This document shows, one piece after another, positions 1 through 7,107 of a stretch of 64,000 bases of DNA. The notes beneath the pieces were generated by a model. The model was not told the DNA's origin. It did no database searches and worked only from the letters and a program-made list of their open reading frames with translations. Position numbers and translations under genes: made by a program. Origin of the DNA: Streptomyces puniciscabiei (lineage in GTDB: Bacteria; Actinomycetota; Actinomycetes; Streptomycetales; Streptomycetaceae); the NCBI RefSeq assembly GCF_006715785.1, contig NZ_VFNX01000006.1, positions 62,001 to 126,000 of the forward strand, in the 5' to 3' direction. Every line of letters starts with the position of its first letter. The stretch's first letter is position 1.

Positions 1-1140
1 CAACTGGTCTGGGACGAGGTGGCACCGGCGGTCGGCAGCCAGGCGATGGTGATCCTCGGCACGCAGGGCGGGCGGCTGCACGTGCTGGGACATCGCGGTT
101 ACCCGGACCCACACACCGTGGAGCGGTTCGACGGGCTGCCGCTGACCGAGCGGACCCCGGGCACCCAGGTGCTGAACAGCGGGGTACCCGCGTTCTTCGA
201 CTCCCAGGACGAGCTGGAACGGCTGTATCCGCACCGGCACGAGACCCCGGACGGCTTCGCCGCCTGGGCGTATCTGCCGCTCATCGCGTCCGGGCGGCCG
301 GTGGGCACGTGTGTGCTGGCGTACGCCGAGCCGCACGTCTTCCCGGCCGACGAGCGGGCCGTACTGACGTCCCTGGGCGGCCTGATCGCGCAGGCGCTGG
401 AGCGGGCCCGGCTCTACGACGCCAAGCACCGGCTCGCGCACGGGCTCCAGCAGGCCCTGCTGCCGCGCGTCCTGGCGCCGCCGCCCGGCATCGAGGCGGC
501 CGCCCGCTATCTGCCCGCCACCCACGGCATGGACATCGGCGGCGACTTCTACGACCTGGTGCCGACGCTGCCGCTCACGGCCGCGGTGATCGGGGACGTC
601 CAGGGGCACAACGTGACCGCGGCGGGCCTGATGGGGCAGATCCGCACCGGGGTGCGGGCGTACACCACGGTGGGGCAGGCCCCGCACGAGGTCATGAGCA
701 GCACGAACCGGCTGCTGATCGACCTGGGCAGCGAGTTGTTCGCCAGCTGCCTGTATCTGCGGCTGGACCCGGCGCGCGGGCGGGCCGTCATGGCGCGGGC
801 GGGGCATCCGCCGCCGCTGCTGAGACGGCCGGACGGCCGGGTACGGGTGCTGGACCTGGCCGGTGGCCCGCTGCTGGGGATCGACGCCTGCGCGGTGTAT
901 CCGACGACCGAGGTGTCCCTCGTGCCCGGCTCGGTGCTCGTCCTGTACACCGACGGTCTGGTGGAGGCGCCCGGTGTCGACATCGAGGACGCGCTGTGCG
1001 GCCTCGGCGCGCTGCTGTCGGAGACCGGCGACCGGCCGCTGGAGCAACTGGCGGACGAGGTGGTCCGTCAGAGCGCGGCGGCGCGGGAGCGGGTGGACGA
1101 TGTGGCGGTAATGCTGCTGCGGGCACGCGACGACGCCTGA
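1..1140 (+). CDS. GAF-PP2C (SpoIIE-type) Ser/Thr phosphatase, 5' partial
   Basis: The reading frame is open to the first base of the window, so the true start lies upstream. The visible 379 residues hold the end of a GAF-type sensor domain (about residues 1-140), then a PP2C/SpoIIE phosphatase. Metal-ligand motifs are visible in DIGGDFYD and IGDVQGHNVTAA, and the conserved ARAGHPPPLL and LYTDGLVEAPG blocks follow. Such Streptomyces proteins usually dephosphorylate STAS anti-sigma antagonists. That role is inferred from the family; the partner is not visible here. A strong hairpin follows the stop codon. Confidence 0.9.
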   Translation, partial: QLVWDEVAPAVGSQAMVILGTQGGRLHVLGHRGYPDPHTVERFDGLPLTERTPGTQVLNSGVPAFFDSQDELERLYPHRHETPDGFAAWAYLPLIASGRPVGTCVLAYAEPHVFPADERAVLTSLGGLIAQALERARLYDAKHRLAHGLQQALLPRVLAPPPGIEAAARYLPATHGMDIGGDFYDLVPTLPLTAAVIGDVQGHNVTAAGLMGQIRTGVRAYTTVGQAPHEVMSSTNRLLIDLGSELFASCLYLRLDPARGRAVMARAGHPPPLLRRPDGRVRVLDLAGGPLLGIDACAVYPTTEVSLVPGSVLVLYTDGLVEAPGVDIEDALCGLGALLSETGDRPLEQLADEVVRQSAAARERVDDVAVMLLRARDDA

Positions 1141-1150
1141 CCGCATATGA

Positions 1151-1182
1151 CGGTCCGGCCCTCCCGCCGGAGGGCCGGACCG
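1151..1182. terminator. Perfect 14-bp stem-loop after the phosphatase gene
   Basis: Arms at 1151-1164 and 1169-1182 pair perfectly around a 4-nt loop (CGCC), 10 nt after the phosphatase stop. It sits between convergent genes and could stop transcription from both sides. There is no U-tract, which is normal for Streptomyces. Confidence 0.8.
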
Positions 1183-1263
1183 TTCCCCGAGCCGGGGCTC
1201 GGGGCGGACGAAGGGATCGGCCTGTCGCGGCACCGCCCCCTCGCGTCACTCCGAGCGGAGCGG

Positions 1264-2718
1264 TCAGCGCGTACTGGTCAGGGACGACCCGTCGTTCGCC
1301 GAACCCGCTCCGGACTGGTCGCTTCCGCTGCCGGACGGGTCCGCGGAGCCGGCACCGGCACCGGCACCGGCACCGGACTGGTCACCCGCCGAGGCCGAGG
1401 GGTCGGCCGAGCCGCCGATCTGGTCGCCGCCCGCGCCGGACTGGTCCCCCGCCGAGGCCGACGGGGCGGCCGAACCGGACTGGTCACCCGCGCCGGACTG
1501 GTCACCGGCCGAGGCCGACGGGGCGGCGGAACCCGACTGGTCGCCCGCGCCGTTGCCCGCGTTGCCGCCGTTGCCGAGGGTCGCGCCGGTGGCCTGCAGG
1601 GCGGCGGTGACCGGCTGGAAGAAGGTCTCGCCGCCGTTGGTGCAGTCGCCGCTGCCGCCGGAGGTGAGGCCGACGGCGCCGCCGTCCTGGGTGAACAGGG
1701 AGCCGCCGCTGTCCCCGGGCTCGGCGCAGACGTTGGTCTGGATCAGGCCGTTGACGGTGTCGGTGCCGCCCGGGACGGTCTCGCTCGCGAAGTTCACGGT
1801 GGCGTCGAGGCCGGTGACCTGGCCGTTGTGCAGGCCGGTGGTGGAGCCCATGCGGAACACGGTCTCGCCGACGGTGGCGTCGGCGGCCTGGGTGATCTGG
1901 ACGGTCTGGCCGTTGCCGGTGTTGACCTCGCTCGGCGCCTGCGTGCTCGTGTCGTTGTACTTGACGAGCGAGAAGTCGTTGCCGGGGAACTTGGCCTGGT
2001 CCACGGTGGCGACGGGCTGGCCGTTCTGCGAGTCGGACCAGTCCTTGGCGGCGACTCCGCAGTGACCGGCCGTCAGGAAGGCGGGGCTGCCGTCGGCGGC
2101 GGTGACGTTGAAGCCGAGGGAGCAGCGGACGCCGCCCTGCTGGGTCTGGGCGAAGATGGCGTCCCCGCCCGAGACGAAGGTCTTGAAGGTGCCGGCGGAC
2201 TTCTTCAGTGTCGCCATGCCGGAGCCGAGGCTCTGCACGGTCGACTGCAGTCTGTTCCACTTGGCGCCGGTGACGGTGGAGTCGGCGGTGACGAGGACCT
2301 TGTCGGTGCGCGGGTCCACGGCCCAGGAGGTGCCGGGGATGGTGGCCTTGGTCCTGAGGGTCGCGGCGGCGGCCTTGAGGTCGCTCGTGCTGTTCTTCAC
2401 CTGGCGCGCGACCGCGCCCGCCTTCTTCACCTGCGCGATGACGTTGTTGTCGCCGCTGACCACGTTGACGACGAGTTGCTGCTTGCCGCTGTCGAAGTAC
2501 GACCCGGCGACGGCGTCACCGAGGACCTTCTGCAGCTGGGCGGCGAGATCCGAGGCCTGCGTGGCCTTCAGCGTCCTCGCCGTGCCGGTGGCAACGGATG
2601 CCTGGTTCTTGTCCTGCGAGGCCATGGCGTTGGGCAGCAGAATGGCCGCCGCTCCGAGCGCCGCGACACCGCCCACCGCTATCGCCGCCTTGCGCTTGGG
2701 CATTCGCTTGTGACTCAA
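1264..2718 (-). CDS. Secreted streptogrisin-type S1 serine protease with repetitive C-terminal tail
   Basis: A 484-aa secreted protease of the alpha-lytic/streptogrisin family. It has an N-terminal signal (KRK then a hydrophobic stretch, residues 8-33) and a prodomain (about 36-180). The mature part probably starts near V182, in FVSGGDAIF. The catalytic triad is H219 (TAGHC), D248 (NDFSLV) and S337 (GDSGGSL). Residues about 385-484 are a Gly/Ser/Asp/Gln tail with repeated GDQSG units, unlike the short classical streptogrisins. The start chosen is TTG at 2718, 9 nt after a GGAGG site; ATG at 2703 is the alternative. Substrate specificity is not predictable here. Confidence 0.92.
   Translation of the reverse strand: MSHKRMPKRKAAIAVGGVAALGAAAILLPNAMASQDKNQASVATGTARTLKATQASDLAAQLQKVLGDAVAGSYFDSGKQQLVVNVVSGDNNVIAQVKKAGAVARQVKNSTSDLKAAAATLRTKATIPGTSWAVDPRTDKVLVTADSTVTGAKWNRLQSTVQSLGSGMATLKKSAGTFKTFVSGGDAIFAQTQQGGVRCSLGFNVTAADGSPAFLTAGHCGVAAKDWSDSQNGQPVATVDQAKFPGNDFSLVKYNDTSTQAPSEVNTGNGQTVQITQAADATVGETVFRMGSTTGLHNGQVTGLDATVNFASETVPGGTDTVNGLIQTNVCAEPGDSGGSLFTQDGGAVGLTSGGSGDCTNGGETFFQPVTAALQATGATLGNGGNAGNGAGDQSGSAAPSASAGDQSGAGDQSGSAAPSASAGDQSGAGGDQIGGSADPSASAGDQSGAGAGAGAGSADPSGSGSDQSGAGSANDGSSLTSTR
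1275..1545 (-). repeat. Coding minisatellite in the protease tail
   Basis: Degenerate tandem repeats encode alternating GDQSGA and SAAPSASA / SADPSASA segments at the C-terminus of the protease. A CCGGCA hexamer run (near 1351-1378) encodes the GAGAG stretch. Such arrays change length easily between strains. Confidence 0.75.
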
Positions 2719-2901
2719 ACTTCTCGACCTCCTGGGGACGGGGGCCTGCCGCTTGCGGGCAGTGCGTATCGGGGCGCCTGGATGGCCGTACGTACGCACC
2801 GGCCGTCCGGTGTGTTCAATTCCGTTTCCCAACGGCCGTGTCGGACGGGCGAATCGGCCACGCTCCGCGTGCCGTCGCGGGGAGCCGGGAACAACCCCCG
2901 T

Positions 2902-3315
2902 ATGACGATGACCCCCGCCGAGGCGGACAAGATCCTCTCCGCCAACTTCGCCCCCTGGGTGCTCGATCTCCAGCTCGCCGTGGAGGCGGTGGGCGAGGAC
3001 CGGGCCGTGCTGCGACTGCCCTGGTCCGAGCGGTTGGCCCGGGAGGGCGGGGGCCTGTCGGGGCAGGCGCTGATGGCGGCCGCCGACACGGCGACGGTGA
3101 TCGCGGTGTCCGCGGCGCGGGGCGGCTTCGTGCCGATGACGACGGTGCAGCAGTCGACGTCGTTCCAGCGGGCGGTGACCGGTTCGGATGTCCGGATCGA
3201 AGCGGTCCTGACGAAACTGGGCCGCCGGATGGCGTTCGCGGACATCACCCTGAGCGACGCGGGTTCGGGCGCGCTCGCGGCCCGGGCGAGCACGGTGTAC
3301 GCGATTCTCGGCTGA
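2902..3315 (+). CDS. PaaI-family hotdog-fold thioesterase
   Basis: A 137-aa single-domain protein. It has the hotdog helix region GGGLSGQALMAAADTATVIA, with the family's G-x-x-x-A/D pattern, followed by strand motifs around QQSTSFQRAV and the C-terminal ARASTVYAIL. Members hydrolyse acyl-CoA or aryl-CoA thioesters in the cytosol. The start is ATG at 2902 or the in-frame ATG at 2908; no strong ribosome site is seen at either. It is divergent from the protease gene. The substrate is unknown. Confidence 0.85.
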   Translation: MTMTPAEADKILSANFAPWVLDLQLAVEAVGEDRAVLRLPWSERLAREGGGLSGQALMAAADTATVIAVSAARGGFVPMTTVQQSTSFQRAVTGSDVRIEAVLTKLGRRMAFADITLSDAGSGALAARASTVYAILG

Positions 3316-3537
3316 CACGTTCCGCTACCGATCAGTAACGGTCCGTTCCTCACACGATCCGGAATCCCGGCTTCAGGAAATCTACACATTGAATACTCAA
3401 CGAAGTCACTGAGAGCCGGGGATCTGCACATCCGCGCGCCCCTCGTCGCTCCATTGGGGCGGAGTGCCGGATTCGCGTCCCGGCGGACAAGCCTTCGTGC
3501 GCGACGATGCCGTGCGGCATGTGAAGGAGTGGCCGAC

Positions 3538-3606
3538 ATGTCGTGCGCACGCCTGCACGGACGGTGCCCGTCGCGAGGCAAGTCCCCTGGTGAGAGCCCT
3601 GGTTGA
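3538..3606 (+). CDS. Candidate 22-aa leader peptide (uORF)
   Basis: ATG at 3538 lies 8 nt after GAAGGAG, the best ribosome site in this leader. It opens a 22-codon frame (begins MSCARLHGRCP, two Cys, several Arg) that stops at 3604-3606, five bases before the 3611-3633 stem-loop. This geometry resembles a leader peptide for transcription or translation control. It has no recognisable homologue and may not be expressed. Confidence 0.3.
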   Translation: MSCARLHGRCPSRGKSPGESPG

Positions 3607-3610
3607 TTGG

Positions 3611-3633
3611 AAGCACGCCCCGCCTGCGTGCTT
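3611..3633 (+). promoter_or_regulatory. Stem-loop upstream of the precursor peptide
   Basis: Arms AAGCACGC (3611-3618) and GCGTGCTT (3626-3633) pair perfectly over a 7-nt loop. It could be an attenuator hairpin or a protein operator; the sequence does not decide between these. Confidence 0.5.
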
Positions 3634-3767
3634 TGATCCATCGCACCGCGGGGGTCGCGGCGGGCTCCCGGAGACGGGGGCCCGGCGCCCGCGGTCGCGG
3701 CCGTCCGTCTGTCCCCAGAGGGGGCCGCTCCCCCTTGTGAAATATCCATAGGAAGGGAAGTTCCATC

Positions 3768-3983
3768 ATGAACTCCACCCCCCAGGTCGAGACCGTCGAG
3801 ATCTCGGACGCCGAGCTGGACAGCATCTCCGGCGGTCTGTCCGTGAACACCCTGAACACCGTCACCGGTGCCGTGAACGGCGTTGCCCCGGTCTCCGGCG
3901 CGGTGAACACGGTCGTCGGCACCGTCGAGGGCGTCACCGGCCTGAACGTGCAGCCGGTCACCAACCTGGTCGCCGGTCTCTGA
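3768..3983 (+). CDS. Double-glycine leader precursor peptide (bacteriocin-like, cysteine-free)
   Basis: A 71-aa peptide. Residues 1-23 form a typical acidic leader ending DAELDSISGG, the processing site for C39 peptidases. The 48-residue core begins LSVNTLNT and is made of Val/Thr/Asn/Gly-rich repeats such as TVTGAVNGV, SGAVNTVVG and TVEGVTG. The core has no Cys, Trp, Tyr or Phe and a single charged residue (Glu), so lanthionine or disulfide formation is impossible. The start ATG has the ribosome site GGAAGGG. Genes for an adaptor and two exporters follow directly. Automated tools may call it a type A2 lantipeptide, but the core argues against that. Its activity is unknown. Confidence 0.85.
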   Translation: MNSTPQVETVEISDAELDSISGGLSVNTLNTVTGAVNGVAPVSGAVNTVVGTVEGVTGLNVQPVTNLVAGL

Positions 3984-4006
3984 TCGCACCTCGTTGCATC
4001 GGAAGT

Positions 4007-4030
4007 CCCGGAGCCGTCCTCGGCTCCGGG
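4007..4030 (+). terminator. Attenuating hairpin between precursor and exporter genes
   Basis: A perfect 10-bp stem (CCCGGAGCCG / CGGCTCCGGG) with a TCCT loop lies 24 nt after the precursor stop. Such partial terminators are common after RiPP precursor genes, where they keep precursor mRNA more abundant than exporter mRNA. That role is inferred. Confidence 0.65.
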
Positions 4031-4083
4031 GCTCTCGGATGTCCTGAAACACCAGCGTCTCTCCCACAGGTGAGGGAAGTTCC

Positions 4084-4890
4084 GTGCAGTTCCGCCAACA
4101 GGCCCTCGCCAAGCTCCAGTCGCCCGAAGAGCTGGACCTCCCGGTGCGGCTGGCCCGCCCCCAGGGCTGGCTCGCCCTGGGCGTCACCGTCGTCGTCATG
4201 GCGGTCGCGTCCGTCTGGGCGGTGACCGGTTCGGTCGCCTCCACCGTGAGCGCACCGGCCATCCTCACGCACGGGCAGGGCAGTTATCTGCTGCAGAGCC
4301 CGGTGTCCGGCCAGGTCACGGCCGTCCTCGCCCGGCAGGGCGAGCGGCTGCCCGCGAACGCCCCGGTCCTCAGGGTCCGGACGAGTCAGGGCGACTCGGT
4401 GGTCCGCACGGTCGCCGCGGGCCGGGTCACCACGCTCGCCGCCACCATCGGGCAGATCATCCAGACCGGCACCAATGTCGCCGCCGTGGAGAAGGTGGCC
4501 CACCCCTCCGACCCGCTGTACGCGACCGTCTACGTGCCCGCCCAGAACGCGGCCGCCATCCCCGCCCACGCCTCGGTCGACCTCACCGTGTCCTCGGTGC
4601 CGGCGCAGACCTACGGCGTGCTGCGCGGCGAGGTGAAGTCGGTGGACCGCACCGCGCAGTCCGCCCAGTCGATCTCCGCGTTCCTCGGCGACAGCCAGCT
4701 CGGGCAGCAGTTCAGCGACAAGGGCCGCCCGGTGGCCGTGCTGGTCGCACTCGACAGGTCGGCGAGCACGAAGAGCGGTTACCGGTGGTCCACCACCGAC
4801 GGACCGCCGTTCCGGCTCGACTCCATGACGCTCGCCTCCGGTTCCATCAAGCTGGCCGACCAGCACCCCGTCGATTGGCTGCTGCCGTGA
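4084..4890 (+). CDS. HlyD-family adaptor of the NHLM-type peptide export system
   Basis: A 268-aa protein with a cytosolic N-terminus, one membrane segment (about residues 29-51, beginning WLALGVTVVVMAV) and an extracytoplasmic part. The latter carries a biotinyl-lipoyl-like hairpin (SPVSGQVTAVLARQGERLP). Members connect ABC exporters to the outside and act with them on secreted peptides. The GTG start follows GAGGGAAG. The same GGGAAGTTCC string precedes the precursor start. The stop overlaps the next gene's start by 4 bp, so translation is probably coupled. Confidence 0.82.
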   Translation: MQFRQQALAKLQSPEELDLPVRLARPQGWLALGVTVVVMAVASVWAVTGSVASTVSAPAILTHGQGSYLLQSPVSGQVTAVLARQGERLPANAPVLRVRTSQGDSVVRTVAAGRVTTLAATIGQIIQTGTNVAAVEKVAHPSDPLYATVYVPAQNAAAIPAHASVDLTVSSVPAQTYGVLRGEVKSVDRTAQSAQSISAFLGDSQLGQQFSDKGRPVAVLVALDRSASTKSGYRWSTTDGPPFRLDSMTLASGSIKLADQHPVDWLLP

Positions 4891-7106
4891 CCACCACGCA
4901 GGAACGCGGCCGCAGACGCGCCGCCCCGGCCAAGCGGCCGGTCCCCAAGCCCCGTGGCGGCACGGTCCGTACGCCCACCGTGCTCCAGATGGAGGCCGTC
5001 GAGTGCGGCGCCGCCTCCCTGGCGATGGTCCTCGCGCACTACGGCCGGCACGTCCCGCTGGAGGAGCTGCGGATCGCCTGCGGTGTCTCCCGCGACGGCT
5101 CGCGCGCCTCCAACCTGCTGAAGGCGGCGCGTAGTTACGGCCTGACGGCCAAGGGCATGCAGATGGACCTGGCCGCCCTCGCCGGAGTGCAGGCACCGGC
5201 CATCCTGTTCTGGGAGTTCAACCACTACGTCGTCTTCGACGGCATGGGCCGCCGCTTCGGCCGCCGGGGCGTGTACATCAACGACCCCGCCAAGGGCCGC
5301 CGTTTCGTGCCCATGGAGGAGTTCGACGGCAGCTTCACCGGTGTGGTGCTGGTGCTGGAGCCGGGCGACGGCTTCACCCGGGGCGGGCGCCGGCCCGGTG
5401 TGCTCGGCGCGATGCCGGCCCGGCTGCGCGGCACCGCCGGCACCCTGCCCGCCGCCGTCCTCGCCAGCCTGCTGCTGGTCGCGGTCGGTGCCGCCGTACC
5501 CGCGCTCAGCCGCACCTACATCGACACGTTCCTCATCGGCGGCCGGACCTCCCTGCTGGGCGTGCTGTTCGCCTCGATGGGCACCTGTGTCCTGCTCACC
5601 CTGGTGCTGACCTGGCTGCAGCAGGCCAACCTGCTGCACGGCCGGATCATCTCCTCCACCCTCTCCAGCGCCCGCTTCCTGCGCCATCTGCTGCGGCTGC
5701 CGGTGACCTTCTTCGCCCAGCGCTCCCCCGCCGACCTGGTGCAGCGGCTGCAGTCCAACGACCAGGTCGCCGAGACCCTGGCCCGCGACCTGGCAGCGGC
5801 CGGCGTGGACGCGATCGTCGTCGTCCTGTACGCCGTCCTGCTCTACACCTACGACCCGCAGCTGACCTTCGTCGGCATCGGCGTGGCCCTGCTCAACGTG
5901 GTCGCCATGCGGCTGGTCGTACGGCTGCGCGCGACCCGGACGGCGAAGCTGCGCGCGGACACGGCACGGCTGACGAACACGTCGTACACCGGTCTTCAGC
6001 TGATCGAGACGATGAAGGCGACCGGCGGCGAGGACGGCTACTTCCGCAAGTGGGCCGGGCAGCACGCCACCACCCTGGAGGAGCAGCAGCGGCTCGGGGT
6101 GCCCAGCGCATGGCTGGGCGTGGTCGCCCCCACCCTGGCCACCTTCAACAGCGCGCTGATCCTGTGGATCGGCGGCCTGCGCGCGGTCGAGGGGCACATC
6201 TCGGTGGGTCTGCTGGTCGCCTTCCAGGCACTGGTCACCCGGTTCACCGCTCCCCTCACCAGGCTCAACGGCGTGGCGGGCCGCATCCAGGACTTCGCCG
6301 CCGACGTGGCACGGCTGAAGGACGTGGAGAACTTCCAGGCCGACCCGCTCTACGCCCGCCCCGGCGGCGCCGACTCCACGCGCCGGCTGCACGGGCACGT
6401 CGAGCTGGAGAACGTCACCTTCGGCTACAGCCCGCTGGACAAGCCACTGCTGAGCGGCTTCGACCTGACCGTGGGCCCGGGCCAGCAGGTGGCGCTGGTC
6501 GGCGGCTCCGGCAGCGGCAAGTCCACGGTGTCCCGGCTCATCTCCGGCCTCTACGCACCCTGGGACGGCGTGATCCGCATCGACGGCCGTCGTCTGGAGG
6601 ACATCCCCCGCGGCGCGCTCGCCGCCTCCGTCTCCTTCGTCGACCAGGACGTGTTCCTCTTCGAGGGCTCGGTGCGCGACAACGTCGCCCTGTGGGACCC
6701 GTCCATCCCGGACGAGGCCGTGGTGGAGGCGCTGAAGGACGCGGCCCTGTACGACGTGGTGATGCGCCGGCCCGGCGGCATCCACAGCAGGGTCGAGCAG
6801 GACGGCCACAACTTCTCCGGCGGCCAGCGGCAACGGCTCGAGATCGCCCGGGCCCTGGTCCGCAGGCCGAGCATCCTCGTCCTGGACGAGGTGACCAGCG
6901 CGCTGGACGCCGAGACCGAGCTGACCGTGATGGACAACCTGCGCCGGCGCGGCTGCGCCTGCGTGGTGATCGCGCACCGGCTGAGCACGGTCCGCGACAG
7001 CGACGAGATCGTCGTGCTCCAGCACGGCACGGTCGTCGAGCGCGGGCGGCACGAGGAGCTGGTGGCGCGCGGCGGCGCGTACGCCGCGCTGGTCAGGGAG
7101 CGATGA
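4887..7106 (+). CDS. C39 peptidase-containing ABC exporter (NHLM ABC1 type)
   Basis: A 739-aa polypeptide with three parts. The N-terminal C39 bacteriocin-processing peptidase has Cys40 in VECGAAS, His113 in FNHYVVF and Asp133 in YINDPAKG. A six-helix membrane domain spans about residues 185-460. The ABC ATPase has Walker A GGSGSGKST at 539-547, signature FSGGQ at 643-647, Walker B ILVLDE at 663-668 and the H-loop His at 697. All catalytic residues are present. It should cleave after the GG of the upstream precursor and export the core. The GTG start overlaps the adaptor stop in GTGA. Confidence 0.95.
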   Translation: MTTTQERGRRRAAPAKRPVPKPRGGTVRTPTVLQMEAVECGAASLAMVLAHYGRHVPLEELRIACGVSRDGSRASNLLKAARSYGLTAKGMQMDLAALAGVQAPAILFWEFNHYVVFDGMGRRFGRRGVYINDPAKGRRFVPMEEFDGSFTGVVLVLEPGDGFTRGGRRPGVLGAMPARLRGTAGTLPAAVLASLLLVAVGAAVPALSRTYIDTFLIGGRTSLLGVLFASMGTCVLLTLVLTWLQQANLLHGRIISSTLSSARFLRHLLRLPVTFFAQRSPADLVQRLQSNDQVAETLARDLAAAGVDAIVVVLYAVLLYTYDPQLTFVGIGVALLNVVAMRLVVRLRATRTAKLRADTARLTNTSYTGLQLIETMKATGGEDGYFRKWAGQHATTLEEQQRLGVPSAWLGVVAPTLATFNSALILWIGGLRAVEGHISVGLLVAFQALVTRFTAPLTRLNGVAGRIQDFAADVARLKDVENFQADPLYARPGGADSTRRLHGHVELENVTFGYSPLDKPLLSGFDLTVGPGQQVALVGGSGSGKSTVSRLISGLYAPWDGVIRIDGRRLEDIPRGALAASVSFVDQDVFLFEGSVRDNVALWDPSIPDEAVVEALKDAALYDVVMRRPGGIHSRVEQDGHNFSGGQRQRLEIARALVRRPSILVLDEVTSALDAETELTVMDNLRRRGCACVVIAHRLSTVRDSDEIVVLQHGTVVERGRHEELVARGGAYAALVRER

Positions 7107-7107
7107 G

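Larger units (their letters stand above)
3316..3767. other. Long leader/intergenic region before the precursor-peptide operon
   Basis: This 452-bp stretch has no full-size gene. It holds a 22-codon ORF with a strong ribosome site (3538-3606), a stem-loop at 3611-3633, and a G5/C5 hairpin at 3720-3734 shortly before the precursor ribosome site. No convincing -35/-10 pair was identified. Its length and structures suggest a regulated untranslated leader for the export operon. Confidence 0.5.

Noticed and set aside
1147..2901. Long plus-strand open frame upstream of the thioesterase
   Set aside because: It is antisense to the protease gene and shows Gly/Val/Asp-rich composition typical of a shadow frame. 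Only its 3' part (from 2902) is a real gene.
3350..3964. Minus-strand open frame across the precursor peptide
   Set aside because: It is antisense to the clear GG-leader gene, with poor codon structure. The plus-strand peptide and exporter operon explain the region.
3768..3983. Type A2 lanthipeptide assignment for the precursor
   Set aside because: The core has no cysteine, so thioether rings cannot form, and no LanM/LanBC gene is nearby.
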